30,006 nucleotides of DNA from DASTHG01 sp041498155 (lineage in GTDB: Bacteria; Gemmatimonadota; Gemmatimonadetes; Gemmatimonadales; GWC2-71-9), in assembly GCA_041498155.1 (NCBI GenBank), contig JBGQHV010000015.1, forward strand, positions 1 through 30,006. Direction: 5' to 3'. The translations under genes and the position numbers were made by a program. Positions 8,422 through 14,952 of the stretch are shown piece after piece (within the stretch, counting starts at the first letter, position 1; each line of letters opens with the position of its first letter). Below the pieces are notes generated by a model. That model ran no database searches and was not told the DNA's origin. It was given only the letters and a program-made list of their open reading frames with translations.

Positions 8422-10710
8422 CTATCCCCCGATCCGGCGGAACGAGAACGTGCCATGCTCGGGATGCTCGCTGCAACTACTCACCACCGTGACGTTCCCG
8501 TCCAACAGGCTGCCGCCGTTCGCCTGCGCACCCTCTCCGGTGAGCGTACCACCGCAGTGTTTCTCGGGATACGTGAACGAGAAGACGAACTGCACGGCGG
8601 TGCCCGTAGCGCGGGCCGATACGGTCCCCGAGATGCGGCCGCTGTCGGCGCTGGCCTCACCGGTCAACGAATCGCCGGCGGCGCGCAGCGTGAGCCGCGT
8701 GGGGTGGCGGTCGGCGTCGTTGATGCGCAGCTCCCCGAGCCATGATCCCGCCAGCCCGCGCGGCATGGTATCCGGTACCGGGGCGCCGGGAGTATCGAGC
8801 GTGTACGCCATGACGTAGTCGCCCATGGCGGTCCCCAGCCGGTCATGCCCGCCCGCGGCGATCACCAGGTATTGCCGGCCGCCGGCGATGTAGGTCATCG
8901 GCAGGGCGTGGCCGCCCGCGGGCAGCGGCGTACTCCACAACTCGCGCCCGGTATCGAGGTCGAACGCGCGCAGTCGCTGGTCGAGCGTGGCGGCGATGAA
9001 CGCGAGCCCGCCCGCAGTGACGAGCACGCCGCCCAGCGAGATCGACCCGAACGGCGCGCCGGGCAAGGCGGCGGTGCCGGGCCAATTTCCCAGCGGCACC
9101 TTCCACTTCACCTCTCCCCGAGTCAGATCGAACGCCACCAGCTCGCCAAACGGCGGCGGACTGCACGGCACACGATTCGGGCTGAGCAGCGTCTGCCGCA
9201 TCATCCCGAACGGCGTCCCGCGCATAGCGCTGATCTCTTCGTCGGGATGGGCCATCCGCGCCGCGTGCAGCGAATCGCGCGGGATGAGCGTCACGACCAT
9301 CGCGAGATGATTGACGGGAGCCACGAGCACGCCGTCGCGCTCATCCACCGACACCCCCGACCAATTGAACCCGCCGATGTGTCCCGGGAAGTGAATGGTG
9401 CCGCGCAGCGACGGCGGTGAGAAGATGCCGTCGGACCGGAGCCCGGCCATCCACGCGCGGCACTGCTCGCGCGCCTCCGGCGTCAACCCGAACGCGTCGA
9501 CCACCGGAAGGCTTTCCGGGACGAAGCGGTAGGCCGGCGGTGGGAACGGCTGGGTGGGCCACGCCTGCTCGCCGGGAACGTCGCTGGACGGCACCGGGCG
9601 CTCTTCGACCGGCACCAGCGGCAGTCCCGTCGCGCGATCGAGAATGAAGAGGTGTCCCATCTTGGTTGCGACGGCGAGGGCCGGGATCGCGCGCCCGCCA
9701 CGTCGCCAGGTGAATGCGACGGGCTGCGCGGGGACGTCGTAGTCCCACAGATCGTGATGCACCACCTGGAAGTGCCACACGACCGCGCCGGTCGAGGCGC
9801 GCAGTGCCACCACCGAATTGGCGTACAGGTCGCTCCCCAGTCGAAGGCCGCCGTAGAAGTCCGGGCTCGCGCTCCCGACCGGGACGAACACCAGGCCACG
9901 CTCGGGGTCCGCCGACAGGACGGTCCACGCGTTCGCCGCACCGGTCTGGTGCGCCCCCGACCCCTGCCAGGTGTCGTAGCCGGGCGCGCCGGGAGTGCGT
10001 GGGATCGGATCCCAGCTCCAGCGCGGCGCACCGGTCCGGACATCGTAAGCGCGCACCACGCCGTTCGGAGCGTCGGTCCGCTGGTTGTCGGAGATCGCGG
10101 AACCCACGATCACGACGTCGCCCACCACCGTGGGCGGCGACGTGACACCGTATTCGAATTGGTACGCGGGGGCGTTCAGCAGATCGCGACTCAGGTCCAC
10201 CGTACCGTGCGCGCCGAAGTCGCCGCACGGTGCCCCAGTCTTCCCGTCCAACGCGATGAGGCGGGCGTCGACGGTGGCCACGTAGATGCGGCGGCGGCAG
10301 AGCGATCCGGCGCCGGCACGTCGATCGAGCCAGGTCGCGACGCCGCGGTTCGCCAGGTCGCCGTAGTCACCCGACAAGTCGACCCGGGGATCGTACGTCC
10401 AGCGCTCGGCGCCGCTCGCCGGGTCGAGCGCCACGACCCGGGCGAGCGGGGTGGAAACGAACAGCGTGCCATCGACGAGCAGCGGCGTGGCCTCGAACCG
10501 GCCGCGCCCTCGCATCAGGTCGCCCGTGCGGTACACCCAGGCGAGCCGCAGGCCGCTCACGTTCGCCCTGGTGATCTGATCGAGCGGTGCATAGCGATGG
10601 CCGCCCGGATCGCCGCCGTAGGCGGGCCACTCGGTGGTCGCCGGATGCTGGGCGGCCAGCCCGGTGCTGGAGGCGAAAGCCAACGCGATGATAAGCAGGC
10701 AGGGCTTCAC
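8422..10710 (-). CDS. Periplasmic PQQ-dependent dehydrogenase (glucose-dehydrogenase-like) with extra C-terminal domain
   Basis: A signal peptide (residues 1-20, ASSTGLAAQ) precedes an eight-bladed quinoprotein propeller. It starts with the typical WPAYGGDPGGHRYAPLDQI and carries HHDLWDYDVPAQP at about residues 318-330, the segment that distinguishes Gcd-like quinoprotein dehydrogenases. IYVATVDARLIALDGKTG also matches that family. It has neither the membrane N-terminus of Gcd nor a CxxCH haem domain, so it is a soluble or loosely bound form. Residues about 655-762 are an added domain (LAGSWLGELRINDADRHPT) rich in beta strands with two cysteines. The substrate may be a sugar or alcohol; the type is inferred. 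GGGAGG lies eight bases before the GTG start. No PQQ biosynthesis gene is in the window. Confidence 0.9.
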   Translation of the reverse strand: MKPCLLIIALAFASSTGLAAQHPATTEWPAYGGDPGGHRYAPLDQITRANVSGLRLAWVYRTGDLMRGRGRFEATPLLVDGTLFVSTPLARVVALDPASGAERWTYDPRVDLSGDYGDLANRGVATWLDRRAGAGSLCRRRIYVATVDARLIALDGKTGAPCGDFGAHGTVDLSRDLLNAPAYQFEYGVTSPPTVVGDVVIVGSAISDNQRTDAPNGVVRAYDVRTGAPRWSWDPIPRTPGAPGYDTWQGSGAHQTGAANAWTVLSADPERGLVFVPVGSASPDFYGGLRLGSDLYANSVVALRASTGAVVWHFQVVHHDLWDYDVPAQPVAFTWRRGGRAIPALAVATKMGHLFILDRATGLPLVPVEERPVPSSDVPGEQAWPTQPFPPPAYRFVPESLPVVDAFGLTPEAREQCRAWMAGLRSDGIFSPPSLRGTIHFPGHIGGFNWSGVSVDERDGVLVAPVNHLAMVVTLIPRDSLHAARMAHPDEEISAMRGTPFGMMRQTLLSPNRVPCSPPPFGELVAFDLTRGEVKWKVPLGNWPGTAALPGAPFGSISLGGVLVTAGGLAFIAATLDQRLRAFDLDTGRELWSTPLPAGGHALPMTYIAGGRQYLVIAAGGHDRLGTAMGDYVMAYTLDTPGAPVPDTMPRGLAGSWLGELRINDADRHPTRLTLRAAGDSLTGEASADSGRISGTVSARATGTAVQFVFSFTYPEKHCGGTLTGEGAQANGGSLLDGNVTVVSSCSEHPEHGTFSFRRIGG

Positions 10711-10769
10711 GGTGCGACCTCCCGGTGTGTGCGCGAGGATCGTTAACCCAGGGAGGGGTCATGCACAAA

Positions 10770-10797
10770 CCGCGGGGGACGAGGGGGTCCCCCGCGG
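10770..10797 (-). terminator. Hairpin at the end of the ars operon, possible terminator
   Basis: An 11-bp perfect inverted repeat (CCGCGGGGGAC ... GTCCCCCGCGG) with a six-base loop lies between the last gene of the ars operon (ends 10809) and the PQQ dehydrogenase start (10710). On the minus strand it is followed by TTTGTGC, a short and broken T tract. It could stop the ars transcript before the dehydrogenase operon; the weak T tract leaves room for partial read-through. Confidence 0.55.
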
Positions 10798-10808
10798 GAC
10801 GAGCGGGT

Positions 10809-11009
10809 CTAGGCTTGGCCTTCGTCCTTGCGCCGTCGCACCAGCCACCAGACGAGCAGCACGAGCCCGACGATGACGACGACCTTGACCACCGTCAGGA
10901 GCATCCCGAGCAGCGTTCCGACGAGCGGGAGGAAGAGAATCGAGAGGAGCTTCCAGAGGGCGATGCCGAGGAATCCGGCCGCGGCGAGCGTTACGATGGG
11001 TTTGGACAT
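10809..11009 (-). CDS. Small membrane protein of unknown function (66 aa)
   Basis: The protein is almost wholly hydrophobic: two helices (about residues 5-30 and 35-60) followed by a basic-acidic tail RRRKDEGQA, so it is an inner-membrane protein with a cytoplasmic C-terminus. It begins ten bases after arsC on the same strand and ends just before a terminator-like hairpin, so it is probably the last gene of the ars transcript. It is far too short to be an arsenite permease (ArsB and Acr3 have about ten helices). Similar tiny proteins are widespread without known function. Confidence 0.6.
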   Translation of the reverse strand: MSKPIVTLAAAGFLGIALWKLLSILFLPLVGTLLGMLLTVVKVVVIVGLVLLVWWLVRRRKDEGQA

Positions 11010-11019
11010 AGTGGGGCCC

Positions 11020-11532
11020 CTACGGGAGCGCCGGCGGAAAGGTGTCGGCGGTGCGTCCGATGGAGCGCACCTGCCCTTCGAGCGCCAGGCGTTCCAGACT
11101 CTCGATCGGTAGCGCCAGCAGAAGATCGATGCGTCGGCTCAGGGTCCAGAAGGCGTCCCGGAACGCCCCGCGCCGGGATGCATCGTCGCCGGCCGCCTCA
11201 GCGGGGTCGGGCATCCCCCAGTGGGCCAGCACAGGGCGCCCCGGGAAGATCGGGCAGGACTCCCTGGCGCGGTCGCACACTGTAACGACGAAGTCCCACT
11301 GCTCCCCGGCGATAACGTCCAGACCCTGGGGTGGATGGCCCTGCCAGGGGATGCCGAAGTCGTGGAGCGTCTCGATCGCGAGCGGGTTGACGCGCGCCGC
11401 GGGACGCGACCCCGCGCTCGCCGCCACGATTCGCCCCTGCGCCCGCAGATTGAGGATCGCTTCGGCCATCTGACTCCGAGCGGAGTTGCCGGTGCACAGG
11501 AACAGCAAGCGCAGCGGCGCGCGGGCTGCCAC
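11020..11532 (-). CDS. arsC: Arsenate reductase, low-molecular-weight phosphatase type (thioredoxin-coupled)
   Basis: The enzyme reduces arsenate to arsenite in the cytoplasm. The N-terminus holds the phosphatase loop CTGNSARS (Cys13-x5-Arg19), followed by the resolving pair in CDRARESCP (Cys86 and Cys93, seven apart), the arrangement of thioredoxin-dependent ArsC of Staphylococcus/Bacillus type. Total 170 residues, slightly longer than usual (about 130-140) by a C-terminal tail. I chose the GTG at 11532, two bases after the arsM stop and about a dozen residues before the catalytic Cys; the longer open frame runs into arsM. Its product arsenite is the substrate of the ArsM encoded just upstream. 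Confidence 0.92.
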   Translation of the reverse strand: MAARAPLRLLFLCTGNSARSQMAEAILNLRAQGRIVAASAGSRPAARVNPLAIETLHDFGIPWQGHPPQGLDVIAGEQWDFVVTVCDRARESCPIFPGRPVLAHWGMPDPAEAAGDDASRRGAFRDAFWTLSRRIDLLLALPIESLERLALEGQVRSIGRTADTFPPALP

Positions 11533-11534
11533 GG

Positions 11535-12362
11535 TCAGGCTCCTGGCCGCGGGGGCTTCGTGGCCCGGATGAATGCGCCCATCACACAGCCGCCGATCTC
11601 GCGGGCCAGGACCTCCGCGTCGAGCCCCGCGCCGGCGAGAAAGGTCCGCGCGTCTTCGAACGAATAGACCCGGGTCGGCTCGATCGATACGTCGGTGAAT
11701 CCAGTCGCGGTCAACAAGCCCGCAAACTCGTTCTCCTCGAGGGCACCGGCGATGCAGCCGACCCACAGCTCCATGCTGCGCCGCACTTCGGCGGGGAGCG
11801 TCCCCTGGACGACGACGTCCGAGACCGCGAAGCGGCCCCCGGGCTTCAGCACGCGGAACGCTTCCGCCAGCACCTGCCGCTTGTCGGCGGCGAGGTTGAT
11901 CACGCAGTTCGAGATGATCACATCGACCGTAGCGTCGGGGAGCGGGATATGCTCGATGTCGCCCCTGAGAAACTCGACGTTGGCGACGCCGGCCTTGCGC
12001 TGGTTCTCGCGCGCCAGGACGAGCATTTCGTCGGTCATGTCGAGCCCGTACGCCTTGCCGCCCGGGGCCACCCGCCGTGCCGAGAGCAAGACATCGATCC
12101 CGCCACCCGACCCGAGGTCGAGGACCACATCGCCCGGCTTGAGCTCCGCCAGCGCGGTCGGGTTGCCGCAGCCGAGCGACGCAAGAACGGCGCTTTCAGG
12201 AAGCGCGCCCCTGTCTTCAGCCGAGTACAGATCGGTGGTGACCGGATCGCAGCAATCGCCGGCCGCCGCCGCGCCGCAGCAGCTCGACCCCGAGCCGGCC
12301 AGCACCCGCAGCGCCGCCTGTCCGTACTTCTCGCGTACCGTGGCCTTGATCGCATCGCTCAT
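11535..12362 (-). CDS. arsM: Arsenite S-adenosylmethionine methyltransferase
   Basis: ArsM methylates arsenite with SAM to methylated, finally volatile, arsenicals. The 275-residue protein has SAM motif I VVLDLGSGGGIDVLL (about residues 79-93), GLDMTDEML (motif II), and the conserved cysteines Cys65 (SLGCGNP), Cys152 (ISNCVINL) and Cys202 (WVGCIAGAL), which match the three arsenic-binding cysteines of characterised ArsM. An N-terminal CC...CCDP cluster (residues 28-38) is also typical of the bacterial type. GAGGAG lies six bases before the ATG, directly beside a second ArsR-type operator. It is the second gene of the ars operon. Confidence 0.95.
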   Translation of the reverse strand: MSDAIKATVREKYGQAALRVLAGSGSSCCGAAAAGDCCDPVTTDLYSAEDRGALPESAVLASLGCGNPTALAELKPGDVVLDLGSGGGIDVLLSARRVAPGGKAYGLDMTDEMLVLARENQRKAGVANVEFLRGDIEHIPLPDATVDVIISNCVINLAADKRQVLAEAFRVLKPGGRFAVSDVVVQGTLPAEVRRSMELWVGCIAGALEENEFAGLLTATGFTDVSIEPTRVYSFEDARTFLAGAGLDAEVLAREIGGCVMGAFIRATKPPRPGA

Positions 12363-12376
12363 GGTCTGCTCCTCGA

Positions 12377-12392
12377 ATCAAGAAACGTTGAT
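12377..12392. promoter_or_regulatory. Second ArsR-type operator, in the arsR-arsM gap
   Basis: ATCAA-GAAACG-TTGAT is a perfect five-base inverted repeat with a six-base spacer, the same architecture as the operator in the arsR promoter. It is directly next to the arsM ribosome site (GAGGAG, 12369-12374). I see no convincing promoter around it, so ArsR here might block a weak internal promoter, act as a roadblock to polymerase, or loop with the first site. Confidence 0.7.
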
Positions 12393-12401
12393 GGGTCGGT
12401 G

Positions 12402-12409
12402 AAAAAAAA
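12402..12409 (-). other. T8 tract directly after the arsR stop codon
   Basis: On the minus strand, eight T follow the arsR stop codon. Just before it, ACGG...CCGT could form only a four-base-pair stem. This may be a weak pause or partial terminator that lowers arsM/arsC relative to arsR; the stem is too short to call a true terminator. Confidence 0.35.
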
Positions 12410-12736
12410 TCACGGACAGCAGGCCGTCGCACAACTACCCGCATGCTTGCCGGGGCGCACCGCCGCCGCGAACGCGGCGATCTCATCGAGCGCGTCGCGG
12501 TTCAGCGAGTAGTGCACCCAGCGCCCGTCCTTGCGGTCCGTGACGAACCCCGACTCTTTGAGCACCCGGAGGTGGAACGAGAGGCGGGACTGCTGCGCCC
12601 CCAGCACATTCTGCAGCTCGCACACGCACCGCTCGCCGTGCGAGAGCATCCGCACGATTTCGACCCGGGTGGGGTCCGAGAGCGCGTGAAACCAGCGCGC
12701 GGCACGCGCGGTGGCCGGGAGGGTCGCCGTCGTCAT
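12410..12736 (-). CDS. arsR: ArsR/SmtB family repressor
   Basis: The 108-residue protein has the ArsR winged HTH: ALSDPTRVEIVRMLSHGE, then CVCELQNVLG with the Cys37-Val-Cys39 arsenite-sensing motif in helix 3, then the recognition helix QQSRLSFHLRVLKESGFV and wing RKDGRWVHYSL. A cysteine-rich tail (SCATACCP) may supply further thiolate ligands. It should release its operators when arsenite binds. I chose the ATG at 12736 over a TTG at 12745 because the predicted transcription start falls on it (see promoter), giving a leaderless message. It is the first gene of the ars operon. Confidence 0.93.
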   Translation of the reverse strand: MTTATLPATARAARWFHALSDPTRVEIVRMLSHGERCVCELQNVLGAQQSRLSFHLRVLKESGFVTDRKDGRWVHYSLNRDALDEIAAFAAAVRPGKHAGSCATACCP

Positions 12737-12741
12737 ACCCG

Positions 12742-12771
12742 ACAATACATCAACATCGGTTGATTTGTCAA
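12742..12771 (-). promoter_or_regulatory. ars promoter (TTGACA-N18-TATTGT)
   Basis: On the minus strand a perfect -35 (TTGACA, 12766-12771) is followed by an 18-base spacer and a -10 of TATTGT (12742-12747). The predicted start is at 12735-12736, on or next to the A of the arsR ATG, so the message should be leaderless or nearly so. The spacer is filled by an ArsR-type operator. The -35 begins only eight bases after the ogt stop codon. Confidence 0.75.
12749..12764. promoter_or_regulatory. ArsR operator inside the ars promoter
   Basis: ATCAAC-ATCG-GTTGAT is a perfect six-base inverted repeat, matching the ATCAA-N6-TTGAT form used by ArsR/SmtB repressors. It lies wholly between -35 and -10, so bound ArsR would exclude RNA polymerase: classic autorepression. 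Confidence 0.85.
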
Positions 12772-12778
12772 CGGGCGG

Positions 12779-13291
12779 TCACCCGAGGGGCAGCTCCGGA
12801 CTTCCTTCGTGGGCCAGTAGCCAGCGCTTGCGCTCGATGCCGCCGCCGAAGCCGGTCAGCTCGCCGTGCGCCCCCACCACCCGGTGGCAGGGAACGATAA
12901 TGGGGATCGGGTTCTGTCCATTGGCGGCACCCACCGCGCGCGCCGCGTCCGGGGCGCCGATGCGGCGCGCGAGGGCGGAGTAGCTCGCGGTCGTGCCATA
13001 CGGGATATCGAGCAGCGCGCGCCACACCCGCTCCTGGAACAGGGTGCCGCGCGGGGCGAGCGGCAGGTCGAACGTCGTGCGCGTGCGCGCGAAGTACTCC
13101 TCGAGCTGCCGCCGCACGCGGGCGAGCGTTTCTCCCGCCGCACCCCGGCCGTCGTCTGGCACGCAGTCTTCCGGCGGCGGGGCGGCATGGCGCGACGTCT
13201 CGAACCGTACACCGACGAGACCCGCCTCGGTGGCGAGCAGCTCGAGCTCACCGACCGGACTGGGAACGCGCGCGACCTTGGTTGACGCCAT
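12779..13291 (-). CDS. ogt: Methylated-DNA-[protein]-cysteine S-methyltransferase
   Basis: This suicide enzyme removes the methyl group from O6-methylguanine (and O4-methylthymine) in DNA. The 170-residue protein has the helix-turn-helix part FQERVWRALLDIPYGTTASY, the arginine-finger region (ARAVGAANGQNP) and the active-site IIVPCHRVVG with Cys135. It lacks the Ada N-terminal phosphate-repair domain, so it is Ogt-like. It starts three bases after the HTH regulator gene, so the two are co-transcribed; its stop is immediately followed by the ars promoter. Confidence 0.93.
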   Translation of the reverse strand: MASTKVARVPSPVGELELLATEAGLVGVRFETSRHAAPPPEDCVPDDGRGAAGETLARVRRQLEEYFARTRTTFDLPLAPRGTLFQERVWRALLDIPYGTTASYSALARRIGAPDAARAVGAANGQNPIPIIVPCHRVVGAHGELTGFGGGIERKRWLLAHEGSPELPLG

Positions 13292-13294
13292 ACC

Positions 13295-14152
13295 TCACGT
13301 CATGCGGAAGTGGAGCGGATCCCGGAGACTCTGCAACTCCCGATAATAATAGAGCGCCGTTGGCCGACGGCCTTTGAACTGCAGGCGGCCCAGAAACGCC
13401 AGCTCTTCCTCGGTGGCGGTGCCGCTGAGGGCGGGATCGCGCCGGAACTCCTTCAGGCCGGGCTCCTCGACCGCGGGTGGATCGGCTTCCTGCTGCACGA
13501 ATTCGAAGCGTCGTGCGGCCCCCGGCGCCACCCGTTGGTTCAACGCGATATCCAGCCGGAAGCTCGCGAGGTCGATGCTCCAGGACTCGATCAACGGATC
13601 GAGAAAGGACACACACTGCTCCGCCGACAGATGGAAAATATCCGTATCGAGGAACTCGAGCACGATCACGCGCATCGCTTCGAAGCTGCGGCCACCGAGC
13701 CGGGCCACCATGCGAAGCCAGTATTCGTTGTCGAGCTCCTGCCGGGCGACACTCTTCACCACGTCCAGCAGCTTCTGGGTGACCATGCGCTCGAGCTCGC
13801 CGAACGGCTGCCGCTCGAAGATCGTCCGCACGTGCTCCGCGTCGGCGGGCTTGCACTTGCGCAGCACCAGCTCGCGCACCTCGCGGAACAACGGGGCCGC
13901 CTCACCCTCCAGCTCCCGTTTCAGGCTTTCTTTACGCTGGAGGTCGGCCAGCCGCGCGAGCTCCCCGCTCGGCAACCGCAGGAACTTGTCCATCCGCTCG
14001 TAGATATCGGTGCGGTTCGGCGCGGGAGGCGCCCGCTTCCGCGTCAACAGCTGCGACACGTAGGATTCGGTCACACTCGCCGCCCGGGCGAGTTCTTTCT
14101 GCTCCAGTCCCAATTCGTCCAAGCGCTGGCGGATCACGAACGACACGTCCAC
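13295..14152 (-). CDS. XRE-type HTH regulator with a long uncharacterised C-terminal domain
   Basis: Residues about 5-60 are a Cro/CI HTH (RQRLDELGLEQKELARAASV, then TESYVSQLLTRKRAP), where EQKELAR...TESYVSQLL are helices 2 and 3. The other 220 residues are helical and charged, with no motif I recognise; a middle part (FGELERMVTQKLLDVVKSV) might dimerise. GGAGG stands seven bases before the GTG start. It is divergent to the CxxCGG-infA operon (start 14335) and upstream of ogt in the same operon, so it may control both: autoregulator and regulator of the neighbours is inferred only from position. Not a DdrO/phage CI relative as far as I can see. Confidence 0.85.
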   Translation of the reverse strand: MDVSFVIRQRLDELGLEQKELARAASVTESYVSQLLTRKRAPPAPNRTDIYERMDKFLRLPSGELARLADLQRKESLKRELEGEAAPLFREVRELVLRKCKPADAEHVRTIFERQPFGELERMVTQKLLDVVKSVARQELDNEYWLRMVARLGGRSFEAMRVIVLEFLDTDIFHLSAEQCVSFLDPLIESWSIDLASFRLDIALNQRVAPGAARRFEFVQQEADPPAVEEPGLKEFRRDPALSGTATEEELAFLGRLQFKGRRPTALYYYRELQSLRDPLHFRMT

Positions 14153-14221
14153 GCCGTTTCCTCCGGAGAGCCAGACGTTAACAATGGCCCGTGAAGCGAC
14201 GACTCTATCACGGAGCGTGAG

Positions 14222-14250
14222 TTGACAAATATAGTGAAGTAAGCTAGAAT
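14222..14250 (+). promoter_or_regulatory. Strong sigma-70-type promoter of the CxxCGG-infA-zinc ribbon operon
   Basis: TTGACA (14222-14227), a 17-base spacer and TAGAAT (14245-14250) form a near-consensus promoter, in an AT-rich patch unlike its surroundings. The expected transcript starts near 14257 and has a leader of about 78 bases before the GTG at 14335. The leader could fold GGGCG...CGCCC. Confidence 0.8.
14232..14246 (+). promoter_or_regulatory. Shared 15-bp element TAGTGAAGTAAGCTA (copy A)
   Basis: The element covers the end of the spacer and the first two bases of -10. A near copy (TAGTAAAGTAGACTA) sits at the same place in the opposing promoter at 15225-15253. The two agree at 12 of 15 bases and the three differences are all A/G. 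TAG...CTA is a short inverted repeat. A common regulator, perhaps the XRE protein encoded next door, is inferred. Confidence 0.6.
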
Positions 14251-14334
14251 GAGACAGTTAAGCACTGCGGATGGGCGGGCCAGCGTTCGCCCACTTTGGC
14301 GCGTTGGGGGCGATTCACCCGACAAAAGGAGCGC

Positions 14335-14526
14335 GTGGTCGAATTGCATTGTCATGTCTGCGGCGGCTTCATCACCGAGCTGCGCTACATCTCCTACCGG
14401 CTCCCGACGGGCGTCGCGGCGACGCCGCACCGGGACCTCTGCATCTGCACGACCCCGATCGTGTGCGGACCGCCGCCCGGCTACATGTCCTCGCCGGGCA
14501 TGCCGATCCCCGGACGCAGGCGCTGA
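14335..14526 (+). CDS. CxxCGG mini-protein, copy 1
   Basis: About 63 residues: after VELHC comes HVCGGFI (Cys-x2-Cys-Gly-Gly) and then LCICTTPIVC, ending in MSSPGMPIP. The two cysteine pairs suggest a small zinc-binding protein. It aligns along its length with the protein encoded at 14886-15107 on the other strand (VEIHCYNCGGFI ... LCTCHPPVV ... GM....IP), so the two are paralogues. I do not recognise a family. The start is unsure: the GTG at 14335 gives the same N-terminus as the paralogue and follows AAAAGGAG, though the gap is short; a TTG at 14296 is the next candidate. It is the first gene before infA, seven bases apart. Confidence 0.65.
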   Translation: MVELHCHVCGGFITELRYISYRLPTGVAATPHRDLCICTTPIVCGPPPGYMSSPGMPIPGRRR

Positions 14527-14533
14527 GCGCGAC

Positions 14534-14752
14534 ATGGCCAAGATCGAAGCGATCGAGATCGACGGGACCGTGGCCCAGGTCCTTCCCAATACGATGTTCC
14601 GCGTGTCGCTCACGAACGGCCACTCCGTGCTCGCCACCATCGCGGGCAAGATGCGGCGTTTCCGAATCCGCGTGCTCGCCGGTGACCGCGTGACGCTGGA
14701 AGTGTCGCCCTACGATCTCACGCGCGGCCGCATCACCTTTCGGCACAAATGA
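14534..14752 (+). CDS. infA: Translation initiation factor IF-1
   Basis: The 72-residue length equals that of standard IF-1, and the S1/OB-fold sequence matches: GTVAQVLPNTMFRVSLTNGH, then ATIAGKMRRFRIRVLAGDRV and SPYDLTRGRITFRHK. IF-1 binds the 30S A site and helps IF-2 and IF-3 in initiation. In most bacteria infA lies in or near the ribosomal-protein operons (spc/alpha); here it stands between two mini-protein genes with no ribosomal gene in sight, so it may be an additional paralogue under special control, but whether the genome has another infA cannot be seen. Its stop overlaps the start of the zinc-ribbon gene by four bases (ATGA). Confidence 0.95.
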   Translation: MAKIEAIEIDGTVAQVLPNTMFRVSLTNGHSVLATIAGKMRRFRIRVLAGDRVTLEVSPYDLTRGRITFRHK

Positions 14753-14952
14753 ACCGGGCGCTCGCCAAGACTCCCCTCGTGTCGGCCGGCGGCCCACCCC
14801 GATGTGCGGCGTGCGGCGGGCGCCTCACGTTCGGCACCGACACCCAGGGCCGCACAATGGAGCAATGCGACTGCGGGTACCGCGGCTATGTCTCACTGCG
14901 CACGGGGATCGCCGCACCGAGCATTCCCTCACCTGCACCCGCGGCGTCGTAG
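14749..14952 (+). CDS. Zinc-ribbon mini-protein (67 aa)
   Basis: The first half contains PRCAACGGRLTFG and EQCDCGYRGYVSLRTG, that is CxxC plus CxC, a plausible four-cysteine zinc ribbon; the last 15 residues are a loose Pro/Ala tail. The ATG overlaps the infA stop (ATGA), which supports expression by coupling. Its last 67 bases are antisense to the end of the opposing CxxCGG gene. Function unknown; RNA or ribosome binding is conceivable from the fold and neighbour but is not shown. Confidence 0.7.
   Translation: MNRALAKTPLVSAGGPPRCAACGGRLTFGTDTQGRTMEQCDCGYRGYVSLRTGIAAPSIPSPAPAAS

Noticed and set aside
7331..8476. N-terminal extension of the response regulator frame
   Set aside because: It overlaps the histidine kinase gene on the same strand in another frame; the GTG at 7330 with four-base overlap fits the receiver domain start.
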